Assembly: GCF_900143245.1 (NCBI RefSeq)
Contig: NZ_FRDK01000003.1
Coordinates: 310,001-374,000, forward strand
Source of the DNA: Flavobacterium fryxellicola
GTDB lineage: Bacteria > Bacteroidota > Bacteroidia > Flavobacteriales > Flavobacteriaceae
Direction of reading: 5' to 3'
DNA: 64,000 bases
Part shown: positions 1-8,819 of the stretch, piece by piece
Layout: every line of letters begins with the position of its first letter
Numbering within the stretch: position 1 is the stretch's first letter
Program-made: the position numbers and the translations under genes
The notes under the pieces: model-generated
Told to the model about the DNA's origin: nothing
What the model saw: only the letters and a program-made list of their open reading frames with translations
Databases searched by the model: none

Positions 1-102
1 GATAAATTTTAATAGTAGCTATTGAAAATTTAAATCAGAAATTCATAGGAATAGAAAATCCTGAGCAATCGGAGTTTTTTGAGTTAAAATAGATTGGAAT
101 GA

Positions 103-345
103 TTAGTTTTTTTCTTTTTCTTCTTCCAAAGTTTCCATTGAATGATCACCGTACCAATCTTTAAAAGTTTTTGCAGTTTTATAATCATCGGTAAGGACGG
201 CATAAACCATTAATAGTATTAACGGTATACCAACGCAATATAGTGTCATTATTACTGGTAAAGCAACGCTAGTTTGACATAAACCGGCAAATACAAAAAC
301 ATAAATGGTGGTGAACCAAACGAGTTTAATTGCGAAATTTTTCAT
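103..345 (-). CDS. Small two-helix membrane protein, hypothetical
   Basis: An 80-residue protein with two hydrophobic stretches (about residues 7-24 and 29-50). A charged tail follows, ending in a Glu/Lys run. It is probably an inner-membrane protein with a cytoplasmic or periplasmic tail. I do not recognise a named family. The ATG start is followed directly by a Lys-Asn-rich N-terminus and then the first helix, which supports it. It is monocistronic as far as can be seen, with the next gene on the same strand 106 bp upstream. Function unknown. Confidence 0.6.
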   Translation of the reverse strand: MKNFAIKLVWFTTIYVFVFAGLCQTSVALPVIMTLYCVGIPLILLMVYAVLTDDYKTAKTFKDWYGDHSMETLEEEKEKN

Positions 346-451
346 GGCTATATCTTTTTATTAAAGGTACGCCAGAAATTGCAAATATTAAGTTAACGTA
401 TTGGTAATCAATGTTTAAAATAATTTATCAGTTTAAAATTACAAAGGATCA

Positions 452-1195
452 TTATAATTTTTTCGATCTTTTAATTTTATGAAAGATGCTAATTCGGATA
501 ATATCTCTGTTGAAATAATCGGTTCCACTGCTTCTTCTTTGGAAACTGTTCAGGTAACCGAGTTCAAATGCTACATTGCTATTGAGACCATAATGTATAG
601 CGGTATAAATCCGATTTTGATCAAACGTGTTTTCAATTATATTTTTTCCAAAATTGAACATTATTTCATCAGATAGAACTGCTTTTAATAGCTGTTTTTC
701 TTTCTTCCAAAAAGTATAATCCGTTTGCAATCGGTACCTGAATCGCCATGAAAAAGTACTTCCAGGAAGTAAATTCTCTTTATTAGCGTTGTGAATGAAT
801 CGTTCTTCTAATTGAAAACGTTGGTTGATTGTGAATTTTCCCAAATTTTGTTTCCATGTAAGGTCTTGCTGTCCTCTGTATTCAGGAATAGTAAAGTCGG
901 GATTCACTTCTGGTATTTGGGTGTTTACAGAGAAATAGGCAATGCCAACTCCAGTTTCCAAATGCTCATTTATTTTGTAGCGCCCTTGTACTCGGGCAAG
1001 AAATACATTTTCTTGAATCGGTTTCAAAAAAAGGCGGTTGTCAATTTCAGAATGTAAAGACCATTTTTCATTAAAGAATACCTGATTGTAATAGCGTGTC
1101 CAAAGAATGCTTTGATGATCAATGTTTTTTTCTTTTTGTCCTTGGCAGTACGATGTTGCAAATAAAAAGAATATGAAAAAGGGATAAAATTTCAT
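452..1195 (-). CDS. DUF2490 family outer-membrane-like protein
   Basis: A 247-residue protein with a cleavable signal peptide (hydrophobic residues 4-15, then a Cys-Gln-Gly-Gln segment). The body is rich in alternating aromatic and charged residues, as expected for a beta-barrel (repeated Trp, Tyr and Phe within strands such as LDTxFWKKEK-like segments). Length and pattern fit DUF2490, a Bacteroidota family predicted to sit in the outer membrane; its function is not known. A TAnnTTTG box lies just upstream on the minus strand, so it probably has its own promoter after the terminator of the TPM gene. Confidence 0.75.
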   Translation of the reverse strand: MKFYPFFIFFLFATSYCQGQKEKNIDHQSILWTRYYNQVFFNEKWSLHSEIDNRLFLKPIQENVFLARVQGRYKINEHLETGVGIAYFSVNTQIPEVNPDFTIPEYRGQQDLTWKQNLGKFTINQRFQLEERFIHNANKENLLPGSTFSWRFRYRLQTDYTFWKKEKQLLKAVLSDEIMFNFGKNIIENTFDQNRIYTAIHYGLNSNVAFELGYLNSFQRRSSGTDYFNRDIIRISIFHKIKRSKKL

Positions 1196-1211
1196 TATTT
1201 TAAATTTGTGC

Positions 1212-1219
1212 CAAATATA
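1212..1219 (-). promoter_or_regulatory. Bacteroidota -7 box for the DUF2490 gene
   Basis: On the minus strand the bases read TATATTTG, matching the Bacteroidota -7 consensus TAnnTTTG. The box sits 16 bases before the ATG at 1195 and just after the terminator hairpin of the preceding gene. No clear -33 TTTG is seen at the usual spacing. Confidence 0.5.
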
Positions 1220-1250
1220 AAAAAATACCCTGTCAATTCGATAGGGTATT
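1219..1250 (-). terminator. Terminator after the TPM gene
   Basis: AATACCCT and AGGGTATT form an inverted repeat. On the minus strand the hairpin is followed by seven T residues, typical of intrinsic termination. It ends transcription of the LemA/TPM cluster. Confidence 0.7.
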
Positions 1251-1271
1251 CATATTTTTAGAATTAAGGAG

Positions 1272-2084
1272 TTACCAGCCTCCGCTAGATCCACCGCCAG
1301 AGAAACCTCCGCCACCAAATCCACCGCCGAAACCGCCCCCGCCAAATCCACCGCCAGAGGAGCCACCACCGAAACCTCCACCGCCACTGTTTCTACCAAG
1401 GCTGCTAAGTATAATGACATCCAGTAAGCTAGGTCCTATGCCGCCACCTCTGTTTCCAGAATTACCGCCACCACCTTTGTTTCTAGAAATAAGTACCAGT
1501 ATAATGATCACAATAACAATTAAGGGTAAAAGAGGGAATCCTTTATCTTTTGTTTTTTTAACGCGCTCCCCTTTGTATTTTCCTTTGAAAACATCAAACA
1601 AAGCATCTGTTCCTTTGTCTAAACCGTTGTAATAACTTCCTGCTTTAAATTCAGGAATAATAATATTTCGGATTATTTCGCCACCAATTCCTGCGGTTAA
1701 CCGATCTTCTAATCCATAGCCGGGATTGATAGCTATTTTTTTTTCGGCTTTGGCCAATAAAACAATAACACCATTATCGTCTTTCTCCGTCCCGCCAATT
1801 CCCCATGTTTGTCCCCATTTCGTTGCTAATTGACTGACATCTTCGTTTTGAAGACTTTCAATAGTAATGACTACAATTTGGGTGGTGGTTGAATCAGAAT
1901 ATTTAATCAGTTTTTCTTCTAGCTGTGCTTTTTCTGTTGCGCTAAGCACATTTGCATAATCATAAACCGAAGTTTGTAAAGTTGGTTTTTTAGGAATGGT
2001 AAACTGCGCAAAGCCAATTTGTGTAAATAATAAACAGATAAAAAGTTTTAGTGCAATTAGGGTAGTCTTTTTTTGTAATAGCAT
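1272..2084 (-). CDS. TPM-domain protein with Gly-rich C-terminus
   Basis: A 270-residue protein. It has a signal peptide (residues 1-27, ending near FAQ), a TPM domain (about residues 40-165, with the family-like VYDYANVLS start and IAINPGYGLE segment), a single transmembrane helix (about 185-200) and a C-terminal tail made almost wholly of Gly, Ser and Phe. The architecture matches YgcG-type TPM proteins. The TPM fold has been linked to acid phosphatase activity and photosystem repair in plants, but the bacterial role is unsettled. It shares one base with the stop codon of the upstream TPM gene, so the two are translationally coupled. Confidence 0.85.
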   Translation of the reverse strand: MLLQKKTTLIALKLFICLLFTQIGFAQFTIPKKPTLQTSVYDYANVLSATEKAQLEEKLIKYSDSTTTQIVVITIESLQNEDVSQLATKWGQTWGIGGTEKDDNGVIVLLAKAEKKIAINPGYGLEDRLTAGIGGEIIRNIIIPEFKAGSYYNGLDKGTDALFDVFKGKYKGERVKKTKDKGFPLLPLIVIVIIILVLISRNKGGGGNSGNRGGGIGPSLLDVIILSSLGRNSGGGGFGGGSSGGGFGGGGFGGGFGGGGFSGGGSSGGW

Positions 2085-2521
2085 TATCCTTTAGATATTT
2101 CGTTTGATAATTCATTTGTATCGCCTTCTAGCCAAGGGAAATACTGCTGCAACTGTTCACCTGCTCTAGCAATTCCATCAATAAGACCTTGCTTGAAATC
2201 TCCTTTTTTGAATTCCGTGACCATAATATCACGGGTGCAATTCCAAAAATCATTTGGTACAACATCATTAATTCCTTTGTCTCCGCAAATAACAAAATGA
2301 TGATCTTCAACTGCTAGGTAAATCAAGACCCCATTTTGCAGCTCAGTTTCATCCATTTTTAGCTCATGAAAAACTTCCAAAGCGCGATCATACACATCCA
2401 TGGAAGTTGTTTTTTCTATATGAACTCTAATCTCGCCAGAAGTGTTTTTTTCAGCCATACGAATAGCTTCAACAATTTCTTGTTCTTCTTCTTTGGTTAA
2501 AAAATCTTCTACTTTTGACAT
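2084..2521 (-). CDS. TPM-domain protein, soluble
   Basis: A 145-residue protein made of little more than one TPM domain (residues about 10-135), without signal peptide or transmembrane helix. The segment SGEIRVHIE followed by VLIYLAVEDHHFVICGD is characteristic of TPM proteins in LemA clusters. It lies between lemA and the membrane-anchored TPM gene, with its stop overlapping that gene's start. The three probably act together at the envelope, by inference from this recurring gene order in Bacteroidota. Confidence 0.85.
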   Translation of the reverse strand: MSKVEDFLTKEEEQEIVEAIRMAEKNTSGEIRVHIEKTTSMDVYDRALEVFHELKMDETELQNGVLIYLAVEDHHFVICGDKGINDVVPNDFWNCTRDIMVTEFKKGDFKQGLIDGIARAGEQLQQYFPWLEGDTNELSNEISKG

Positions 2522-2541
2522 GGGATAAATTTTTGAATGAA

Positions 2542-2596
2542 GAGTAACGATTTTTAACTTTAGAAGTTTTCATTCTGCAGTCAAAAATCGCTACTC
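2542..2596. repeat. 18-bp inverted repeat between lemA and TPM
   Basis: Arms at 2542-2559 and 2579-2596 match 16 of 18 positions around a 19-base loop. The arms centre on ACGATTTTTAACT and AGTCAAAAATCGC. There is no T-run on the minus strand directly after the hairpin, so it is not a classical terminator. It could tune expression between lemA and the TPM genes, or be a small dispersed repeat; a related stretch occurs at 37264-37285. Confidence 0.5.
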
Positions 2597-2614
2597 GAAA
2601 ATCTGAAATCGTTT

Positions 2615-3202
2615 TTAGAATTTTACTTCAACTGGTTTATCTGCGCCTTCAACAGCATTGAAGTATGCTTTCTCTTTGAATCCAAACATTCCAGCAAATA
2701 AGCTATTTGGAAACGTTTTAATATGGGAATTATAGGGTTTAACTGCTTCGTTAAAACGTGTTCTTGCCGTTAGAATTTGATTTTCAGTACTGGCCAATTC
2801 GTCTTGCAATTTCAAGAAGTTTTGGTTGGCCTTCAATTCTGGATAAGCTTCTACCGTTACTAACAATCGAGATAAGGAACTGCTCACGCCGCTTTGAGCT
2901 TTGTTGAATTCTGCTAATTGTTCCGGGGTAATGTTTGCAGGATCAATTTTTACAGCAGTTGCTTTGGAACGCGCTTCAATTACCGCGGTTAATGTGCTTT
3001 TTTCAAAATCAGCGGCTCCTTTTACGGTATTCACTAAATTGCCAATAAGGTCATTTCTTCTTTGATATGCCGTCTGAACATCACCCCAAGATTGTTCTAC
3101 ATTTTGGTTTAACGTTACTGCAGTATTGTTAATCCCTTTAACCCAGCTGTAAATTACAAAAATTACAACAGCCGCAATAATCCAAGGCAAAAATCTTCTC
3201 AT
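2615..3202 (-). CDS. lemA: LemA family protein
   Basis: A 195-residue protein of typical LemA length. An N-terminal transmembrane anchor (about residues 7-22) is followed by a long helical domain containing the family pattern NxxVEQSWGDVQTAYQRR and DLIGNLVNTVKG. LemA proteins are membrane-anchored helical bundles exposed outside the cytoplasm. Their function is unclear, but they recur with TPM proteins, as here where two TPM genes follow on the same strand. An imperfect inverted repeat lies in the 93-bp gap downstream. Confidence 0.9.
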   Translation of the reverse strand: MRRFLPWIIAAVVIFVIYSWVKGINNTAVTLNQNVEQSWGDVQTAYQRRNDLIGNLVNTVKGAADFEKSTLTAVIEARSKATAVKIDPANITPEQLAEFNKAQSGVSSSLSRLLVTVEAYPELKANQNFLKLQDELASTENQILTARTRFNEAVKPYNSHIKTFPNSLFAGMFGFKEKAYFNAVEGADKPVEVKF

Positions 3203-3267
3203 GTTTATTTAATTTAAGTTTAGTATTTAATTGTTTAAAAATTTTAATTGGGAAGTAGTCTTGCTAA

Positions 3268-3600
3268 CTACAATTCCTTTTTAATATTTGTTAACTGTGC
3301 ACGTATCGTTTCTAATTTCCGAATAATTTCAAACTTATCCAAGGTTTTCTTCTGTCCTTCTTTCAAATGGGTTTTGGCACCTTCCAATGTAAAACCTCGT
3401 TCTTTGACTAAATGATAAATCAATTGTAAATTAGTAATATCTTCTGGAGTAAACATCCGATTGCCTTTAGCATTCTTTTTTGGTTTCAGAATATCAAATT
3501 CATTGTCCCAAAAACGAATCAGCGATGCATTTACGTCAAATGCTTTGGCTACCTCGCCAATGCTGTAATATCTTTTATCTTTAGAAAGTTCAATGTGCAT
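3268..3600 (-). CDS. MerR-family transcriptional regulator
   Basis: A 110-residue protein with an N-terminal winged-helix MerR domain (YYSIGEVAKAFDVNASLIRFW, then RMFTPEDITNLQLIYHLV). A short helical tail follows that would form the dimer coiled coil. There is no effector domain after the coiled coil, as in the short MerR proteins common in Bacteroidota. It lies between the M23 peptidase and lemA on the same strand, so it may control the envelope cluster, though no operator is evident. Confidence 0.85.
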   Translation of the reverse strand: MHIELSKDKRYYSIGEVAKAFDVNASLIRFWDNEFDILKPKKNAKGNRMFTPEDITNLQLIYHLVKERGFTLEGAKTHLKEGQKKTLDKFEIIRKLETIRAQLTNIKKEL

Positions 3601-3680
3601 GTTTTTTTTATTTTAATCTTTTCTCTGAACACTTCTTTTTATAAACTGTCAATCCTGAATAATGCTACTACCTCGGCGTC

Positions 3681-4658
3681 TTAATCAAGCGATTGATTTT
3701 CTTGATTGGCTAATTGGGCAATAACTACATATTCTACAGCCGATATGTTTCCGTAATAAAAATTAAGCGGATTCACTACTTTTTTGTCTTTATGAACCTC
3801 ATAATGTAAGTGAGGCCCTTCGGATCTTCCTGTGCTTCCTACATACCCTATAATATCTCCTCGTTTTACGCGTTGTCCCGCTCTCGCTTTGTATTTACTT
3901 AAGTGAGCATACAAGGTTTCGTATCCAAATCCATGCCGAATCACAATATGATTTCCATATCCTGAGGCCGTATTGTCTGCTTTTACAACCATTCCGTCAC
4001 CAGTGGCATAAATAGCCGTTCCTGTTTTTGCCGTAAAATCCATGCCTTCATGCATTTTTCTTGCTTTTGTAAAGGGATCGGTGCGGTATCCAAAACCAGA
4101 CGCCATTTGTTTTAAATTTTCATTTTGTACGGGTTGAATGGCAGGGATGGCTGACAGAAAATCACTTTTGGCTTCTGCCAATTTCAAAATAACATCTAAT
4201 GATTTCGACTGAATTGCTAATTCTTTGCTCAGCACATCAATCCTTTTTGTCGTATTAAGTACCAGCTGCGAATTGTTGTAACCCTCTAATAATTGATACC
4301 TGTTTTTACCCTGAAATCCCGCTTTCCGAATAGAATCAGGAATCGCCGTTTTGTTAAAATAGACCCGATACAAATTATTATCCCGATTTTCAATAGCATC
4401 AACAACACCATTTACCTGATCCATTTTTTTGTTTAGCAGCGCATAATTCAATCTCAAATTTTCAATTTCACGTGCTTGCAAACGGTCTTTTGGTGTTTCA
4501 AAATAAGGGGTGTTCAATAAAATGATAAAACTTAAAGAACCAAACAGCGCTGAAGCTAATAAAAACAAGACAATAACACCAAATTTTGTTCTTTTACGTG
4601 TTTTTATTTTTCGGTACGCTAGATTTTCGGAATCGTAATAATATTTTACTTTCGACAT
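3681..4658 (-). CDS. M23 family zinc metallopeptidase
   Basis: A 325-residue protein with a cytoplasmic basic N-terminus and one transmembrane helix (about residues 27-48). A coiled-coil region (about 55-165) precedes a C-terminal LytM/M23 domain (about 185-300). Zinc and catalytic residues are visible: His203 and Asp207 (HEGMD), His252 (AHLS) and the HLH pair near 283-285. This is a peptidoglycan DD-endopeptidase or division-type regulator acting in the periplasm. The complete metal site suggests an active enzyme. Confidence 0.92.
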   Translation of the reverse strand: MSKVKYYYDSENLAYRKIKTRKRTKFGVIVLFLLASALFGSLSFIILLNTPYFETPKDRLQAREIENLRLNYALLNKKMDQVNGVVDAIENRDNNLYRVYFNKTAIPDSIRKAGFQGKNRYQLLEGYNNSQLVLNTTKRIDVLSKELAIQSKSLDVILKLAEAKSDFLSAIPAIQPVQNENLKQMASGFGYRTDPFTKARKMHEGMDFTAKTGTAIYATGDGMVVKADNTASGYGNHIVIRHGFGYETLYAHLSKYKARAGQRVKRGDIIGYVGSTGRSEGPHLHYEVHKDKKVVNPLNFYYGNISAVEYVVIAQLANQENQSLD

Positions 4659-4766
4659 ATTTTAAAATACCCTATTTTTGCACACTGTAAAAGGTTAGAC
4701 GAACAAATTTAAGAAATGTTTCATTCGTTACACCCTTTTTTTTAAGGAATAAATAAATTAATGTGC

Positions 4767-4905
4767 CTATTCCAGCTATTCGTTGCAAGTTCTCGTCTTG
4801 AAATCTTTTTTTCTATTGAGTCAGCAGGAGCTCACTGCGGTCGCTCTGCCAGCTCAAGAAAAAATAGATTTCAAAACTTCAAAGCTTTCCACTGCTATCT
4901 GGGGC
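4767..4905. repeat. Hairpin-forming intergenic element, copy A
   Basis: The roughly 140-bp element starts at CCAGCTATTCGTTGCAAG and ends at CTTTCCACTGCTATCTGGGGC. Its ends pair (CCAG with CTGG). A long inner stem pairs about 4797-4820 with 4852-4876, and the tip holds a GC-rich motif, GCAGGAGCTCACTGCGGTCG, running on to 4849. Copies B (12271-12413) and C (33911-33992) share the ends; B also shares the tip motif. It fills much of the 341-bp gap between the divergent M23 and alaS genes. The rest of that gap is AT-rich, apart from a TATTTTTG sequence at 4673-4680 that could be a -7 box. Confidence 0.65.
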
Positions 4906-4999
4906 AAAAAAATTAAAAGATCTAATGATTAAAAGATTGAAAAATTCAATTCTAAATAATCTTTAAATTTTTGAATCTTTAAATATTTAAATTAAATCA

Positions 5000-7660
5000 A
5001 TGACATCACAAGACGTACGCAAACAATTTCTAGATTTTTTCGCATCAAACGGACATTTAATCGTTCCTTCAGCACCCATCGTTCTAAAGGATGATCCTAC
5101 GCTGATGTTTAATAACTCTGGAATGGCGCAGTTTAAAGAATATTTTCTGGGTAACGGAACTCCAAAAAGTAACCGAATTGCGGACACACAAAAATGCCTT
5201 CGTGTTTCTGGAAAACATAATGATCTAGAGGATGTAGGTTTTGATACGTACCACCACACTATGTTTGAAATGCTAGGAAACTGGTCATTTGGCGATTATT
5301 TTAAAAAAGAAGCTATTTCTTGGGCGTGGCAACTTTTGACCGAAGTCTATAAAATTCCAAAGGAAAATTTGTACGTTTCTGTTTTTGAGGGAAATCCTGC
5401 AGAAAATGTACCATTTGACCAAGAAGCTTGGGATATTTGGAAGGAATTGATTAACGAGGACCGCATCATTCTTGGCAACAAAAAAGACAATTTCTGGGAA
5501 ATGGGAGATCAAGGACCATGCGGACCATGTTCGGAAATTCATGTTGATTTACGCACTGCTGATGAAAAAGCATTGGTTTCAGGAAAAAGCTTGGTCAACA
5601 ATGACCACCCACAAGTAGTGGAAATCTGGAACAATGTATTTATGGAGTTCAACCGTAAGGCTGACGGATCTCTTGAAAAATTGCCTGCAAAACACGTGGA
5701 TACCGGAATGGGATTTGAGCGTTTGTGTATGGCTTTACAAGGAAAAACGTCTAATTATGATACCGATGTTTTTACACCGCTTATTGAAAAATTGGAGCAA
5801 ATTACAGGATTTAAATATACGTCCAATGATGTCATTCTGAACGATAGTGAAGAATCTAAAGAGCAAAACAAAACCAATATCGCTATTCGTGTAGTGGTCG
5901 ATCACGTACGTGCCGTAGCATTTGCAATAGCAGATGGGCAATTGCCATCCAATACTGGTGCTGGTTATGTAATTCGTAGAATTTTGCGTCGTGCCATTCG
6001 TTACGGGTTTACGTTTTTGAATACTAAAGAGCCTTTTGTCAATCAATTGGTTGCTGTTTTAGCCAATCAAATGGGAGAATTTTTTCCAGAAATCAAAGCA
6101 CAACAACAATTGGTTACCAATGTGATTCGGGAAGAAGAAGCTTCTTTTCTAAGAACCTTAGATCAAGGATTGCAATTGTTAGATAAAGTTATCGAAGACG
6201 AAAAAGGAAAAATAGTAGCGGGTACCAAAGCATTTGAATTATACGATACGTTTGGATTTCCAATAGACTTAACAGCGTTAATTCTAAGAGAAAAAGGATT
6301 GGAACTAGACGAAGTTGGTTTTACTGTTGCCATGCAAGAACAAAAAAATCGTTCCCGTGCCGCATCGGAGGTTTCAACCGAAGACTGGTCAGTTCTAATT
6401 CCTGGTAATGTGGAAACATTTGTAGGCTATGACCAAATTGAAAATGAGGTTAAAATCACTCGTATTCGTAAAGTGGATAGTAAAAAAGACGGTGTTTTAT
6501 ACCAAATCGTTTTAGATAATACGCCTTTTTATCCAGAAGGTGGAGGTCAAGTAGGCGATAAAGGAAATTTGATTTCGGCAAACGAAACGATCGAAATCAT
6601 CGATACTAAAAAAGAAAACAACTTGATTTTGCATTTTGCAAAAAAATTACCAGAAAATGTAAACGCTAGTTTTGTGGCCAAAGTGAATTCCGATTTGAGA
6701 AGTTTATCTTCTAGAAATCACTCGGCGACACACTTGATGCACCAAGCGTTAAGAAGTATTTTAGGAACACATGTCGAACAAAAAGGTTCCTTAGTAAATC
6801 CAAATTATTTACGTTTTGACTTTTCGCATTTTGCTAAACTGACCGAAACTGAATTGCAACAAGTCGAAGATTTTGTAAACGCAAGAATTCAAGAGCAATT
6901 ACCATTAATTGAGAGAAGAGATATACCTTTTGCGCAAGCAGTAGAAGAAGGTGCAATGGCATTATTCGGAGAGAAATATGGCGACCATGTTCGTGCCATT
7001 AAATTTGGCAACAGCATGGAGTTGTGCGGTGGAATCCACGTTAAAAATACGGCTGAAATATGGCATTTCAAGATTATTTCTGAAGGAGCAGTGGCTGCAG
7101 GAATTCGGCGTATTGAAGCCATAACAAGTGATGCGGTAAAAGCCCATTTTGCTTCCTATGAGACTACATTAAATGAAGTGAAAACAGCCTTGAAAAATCC
7201 CCAGGATATTTTGAAAGCCGTTCATTCGATGCAAGAAGATAACGCCAAACTTTCGAAGCAAATTGAGGCGTTGGTTAAAGACAAAGTTAAAAATTTGAAA
7301 GCGAGTTTGATTGCTGAAATACAAGAAATAAACGGCGTTCAATTCCTAGCAAAACAAGTCGATTTAAATCCAGAAGGAGCAAAAGACTTGGCGTATGAAT
7401 TAGGAAATTTAGGGAATAACCTATTCCTAGTTTTAGCCACAGTGAATCTCGATGCTTCGGGAGAAAAACCAATGTTAACGTGCTATGTTTCGAAAGAATT
7501 AGTAGCGGAGAAAAATCTCAATGCCGGACAAGTGGTTCGTGAGTTGGGTAAGTATATCCAAGGCGGTGGCGGTGGACAACCGTTTTTTGCAACAGCAGGA
7601 GGAAAGCATGTGGCAGGAATTCAACAAGCTTTAGCGAAAGCAATAGATTTTGTAAAGTAG
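5000..7660 (+). CDS. alaS: Alanyl-tRNA synthetase
   Basis: An 886-residue enzyme charging tRNA-Ala in the cytoplasm. The N-terminal class II catalytic domain opens with [19 protein letters not shown] and includes NSGMAQFK. A tRNA-recognition region with [20 protein letters not shown] follows. The editing domain carries the zinc motifs HSATHLMHQ and CGGIH. The C-terminal DHHA1-like region has [14 protein letters not shown]. The family length is about 870-880, so it is complete. It is odd in carrying a short extra loop at residues 278-290 encoded by a dispersed-repeat-like sequence. A strong terminator follows. Confidence 0.98.
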   Translation: MTSQDVRKQFLDFFASNGHLIVPSAPIVLKDDPTLMFNNSGMAQFKEYFLGNGTPKSNRIADTQKCLRVSGKHNDLEDVGFDTYHHTMFEMLGNWSFGDYFKKEAISWAWQLLTEVYKIPKENLYVSVFEGNPAENVPFDQEAWDIWKELINEDRIILGNKKDNFWEMGDQGPCGPCSEIHVDLRTADEKALVSGKSLVNNDHPQVVEIWNNVFMEFNRKADGSLEKLPAKHVDTGMGFERLCMALQGKTSNYDTDVFTPLIEKLEQITGFKYTSNDVILNDSEESKEQNKTNIAIRVVVDHVRAVAFAIADGQLPSNTGAGYVIRRILRRAIRYGFTFLNTKEPFVNQLVAVLANQMGEFFPEIKAQQQLVTNVIREEEASFLRTLDQGLQLLDKVIEDEKGKIVAGTKAFELYDTFGFPIDLTALILREKGLELDEVGFTVAMQEQKNRSRAASEVSTEDWSVLIPGNVETFVGYDQIENEVKITRIRKVDSKKDGVLYQIVLDNTPFYPEGGGQVGDKGNLISANETIEIIDTKKENNLILHFAKKLPENVNASFVAKVNSDLRSLSSRNHSATHLMHQALRSILGTHVEQKGSLVNPNYLRFDFSHFAKLTETELQQVEDFVNARIQEQLPLIERRDIPFAQAVEEGAMALFGEKYGDHVRAIKFGNSMELCGGIHVKNTAEIWHFKIISEGAVAAGIRRIEAITSDAVKAHFASYETTLNEVKTALKNPQDILKAVHSMQEDNAKLSKQIEALVKDKVKNLKASLIAEIQEINGVQFLAKQVDLNPEGAKDLAYELGNLGNNLFLVLATVNLDASGEKPMLTCYVSKELVAEKNLNAGQVVRELGKYIQGGGGGQPFFATAGGKHVAGIQQALAKAIDFVK
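5831..5857 (+). repeat. Dispersed-repeat-like segment inside alaS
   Basis: These 27 bases begin GTCATTCTGAACGATAGTGA and end AGAATCT. From memory, they closely resemble a short sequence scattered between genes in many bacterial genomes (TCATTCTGA, then GAAG, then AATCT). Here the segment is in frame and encodes VILNDSEES, residues 278-286 of AlaS, between FKYTSND and the conserved IAIRVVVDH. The reading frame stays intact, so it looks like a tolerated insertion in a surface loop. Confidence 0.45.
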
Positions 7661-7683
7661 CCCAAATTTATTTTTCAGAGTAC

Positions 7684-7728
7684 AATCCCTTTTGGAACTA
7701 GATAGTAGTTCTAAAAGGGATTTTTTTT
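7684..7728 (+). terminator. alaS terminator
   Basis: A 17-bp stem (AATCCCTTTTGGAACTA paired with TAGTTCTAAAAGGGATT, one G-T pair) with a five-base loop, followed by eight T residues. It sits 24 bases after the alaS stop codon. Confidence 0.9.
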
Positions 7729-7905
7729 GCGGGGAAAATGATTCCTCTGGTCTGCAGTTAGTAGGTGCGTTCGGTTTGGAATTAGTAGTTTAACCGAAAT
7801 ATAGGAATTGTAACGATGAATATTGTCGCCTTTATATAATTTCTCTAGGTTTGTCAGTTATTATGCCACGCAATTATGGAAAGGAGAATGGCTTTATTTT
7901 TTAAA

Positions 7906-8685
7906 ATGAAAAGATCAAAAAAAATAGTTTGTTTACTATCGGTTTTCATATTGACACTTTTTTCGTGTTCAAATGATGATAACAGTAGTATCAAATTACT
8001 GCAGAAGATGGTTGAGACTTCAGAAGGAGGTCTTCCAGAAACAACATTGTATGTTTATAACGGAAATGAATTAGTTAGTGTTGACAGTGCTAAAAAGCGA
8101 ACTGACTTCACGTATACTGCGGGTTTAATTACTAAAACTGTAACATTCAATAAAATGAACCAGTCTCGTGAGACTACTGAATATAGTTATTTAAAAGATA
8201 AAATAGTTGAAGTTGCATCTGTAGGTAAGTATCGAATAAGTTACGTTCATAATTTAGATAAAACGGTTTCTTACCAGAAAATCACATTTGCCTCGGGAAA
8301 TCAAGAGGTAAAGGAATTCCACGGCACATTGTATTTTGAAAATGAAAATTTAATAAAAGACGAAAGAATTGCAGACAACACCGCAACAGGCGTTACTTCA
8401 ATTTACAGTATTAGTTTTGATTATGATGCTAATAAAAATCCACTTTTTCATATAAAAGGACTCCGCGAATTATTAGATCACAATGAAAAAATTTCCATTA
8501 ACAATAGTTTAATTAACATTGAGACTACAAGTCTTACACAAGACGACCAAATAATAAGCGCTGCTGCGTTATATAAAAGTATTTTTAAATACGATTTGGA
8601 TAAGTATCCAACAGAACGAGTTTCAGAAAATGCAATACTCACCAATGGGAATAGAGGTTATTTAAAAACAGAATATTTCTACTAA
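7906..8685 (+). CDS. Hypothetical lipoprotein
   Basis: A start at 7906 gives MKRSKKIVCLL followed by a lipobox LFSC and then Ser-Asn-Asp-Asp, a standard Bacteroidota lipoprotein leader. An in-frame ATG at 7876 would add ten residues that spoil the signal peptide, so 7906 is preferred. The 259-residue mature part is rich in Tyr, Thr and Asp repeats of the form YxYNGNELVSVDS, like proteins that build beta-meander or YD-repeat-like surfaces. I recognise no named domain. It stands alone between two terminators. Confidence 0.7.
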   Translation: MKRSKKIVCLLSVFILTLFSCSNDDNSSIKLLQKMVETSEGGLPETTLYVYNGNELVSVDSAKKRTDFTYTAGLITKTVTFNKMNQSRETTEYSYLKDKIVEVASVGKYRISYVHNLDKTVSYQKITFASGNQEVKEFHGTLYFENENLIKDERIADNTATGVTSIYSISFDYDANKNPLFHIKGLRELLDHNEKISINNSLINIETTSLTQDDQIISAAALYKSIFKYDLDKYPTERVSENAILTNGNRGYLKTEYFY

Positions 8686-8706
8686 AAAAAATTAAATTTA
8701 TTTCTT

Positions 8707-8747
8707 AAAACCCTTTCAATAGTGCTAAACAATGAAAGGGTTTTTTT
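8707..8747 (+). terminator. Terminator after lipoprotein gene
   Basis: AACCCTTTCA pairs with TGAAAGGGTT around a 14-base loop, followed by seven T residues, 22 bases after the stop codon. Confidence 0.85.
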
Positions 8748-8819
8748 ATACCCATAAAAAAGAGGCAAACGTACAATAATTGCCTAAAATAATTGAAATT
8801 TGTAGTAAATAGAACAGCC

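Noticed and set aside
6..92. Open stretch at the window start ending FELK and a stop, possibly a gene 3' end
   Set aside because: A stop codon precedes it at 3-5 and there is no start codon, so a real gene cannot be supported from what is visible.
479..1057. Plus-strand frames opposite the DUF2490 gene
   Set aside because: They lie antisense to a gene with clear signal peptide and barrel pattern and have no coding character.
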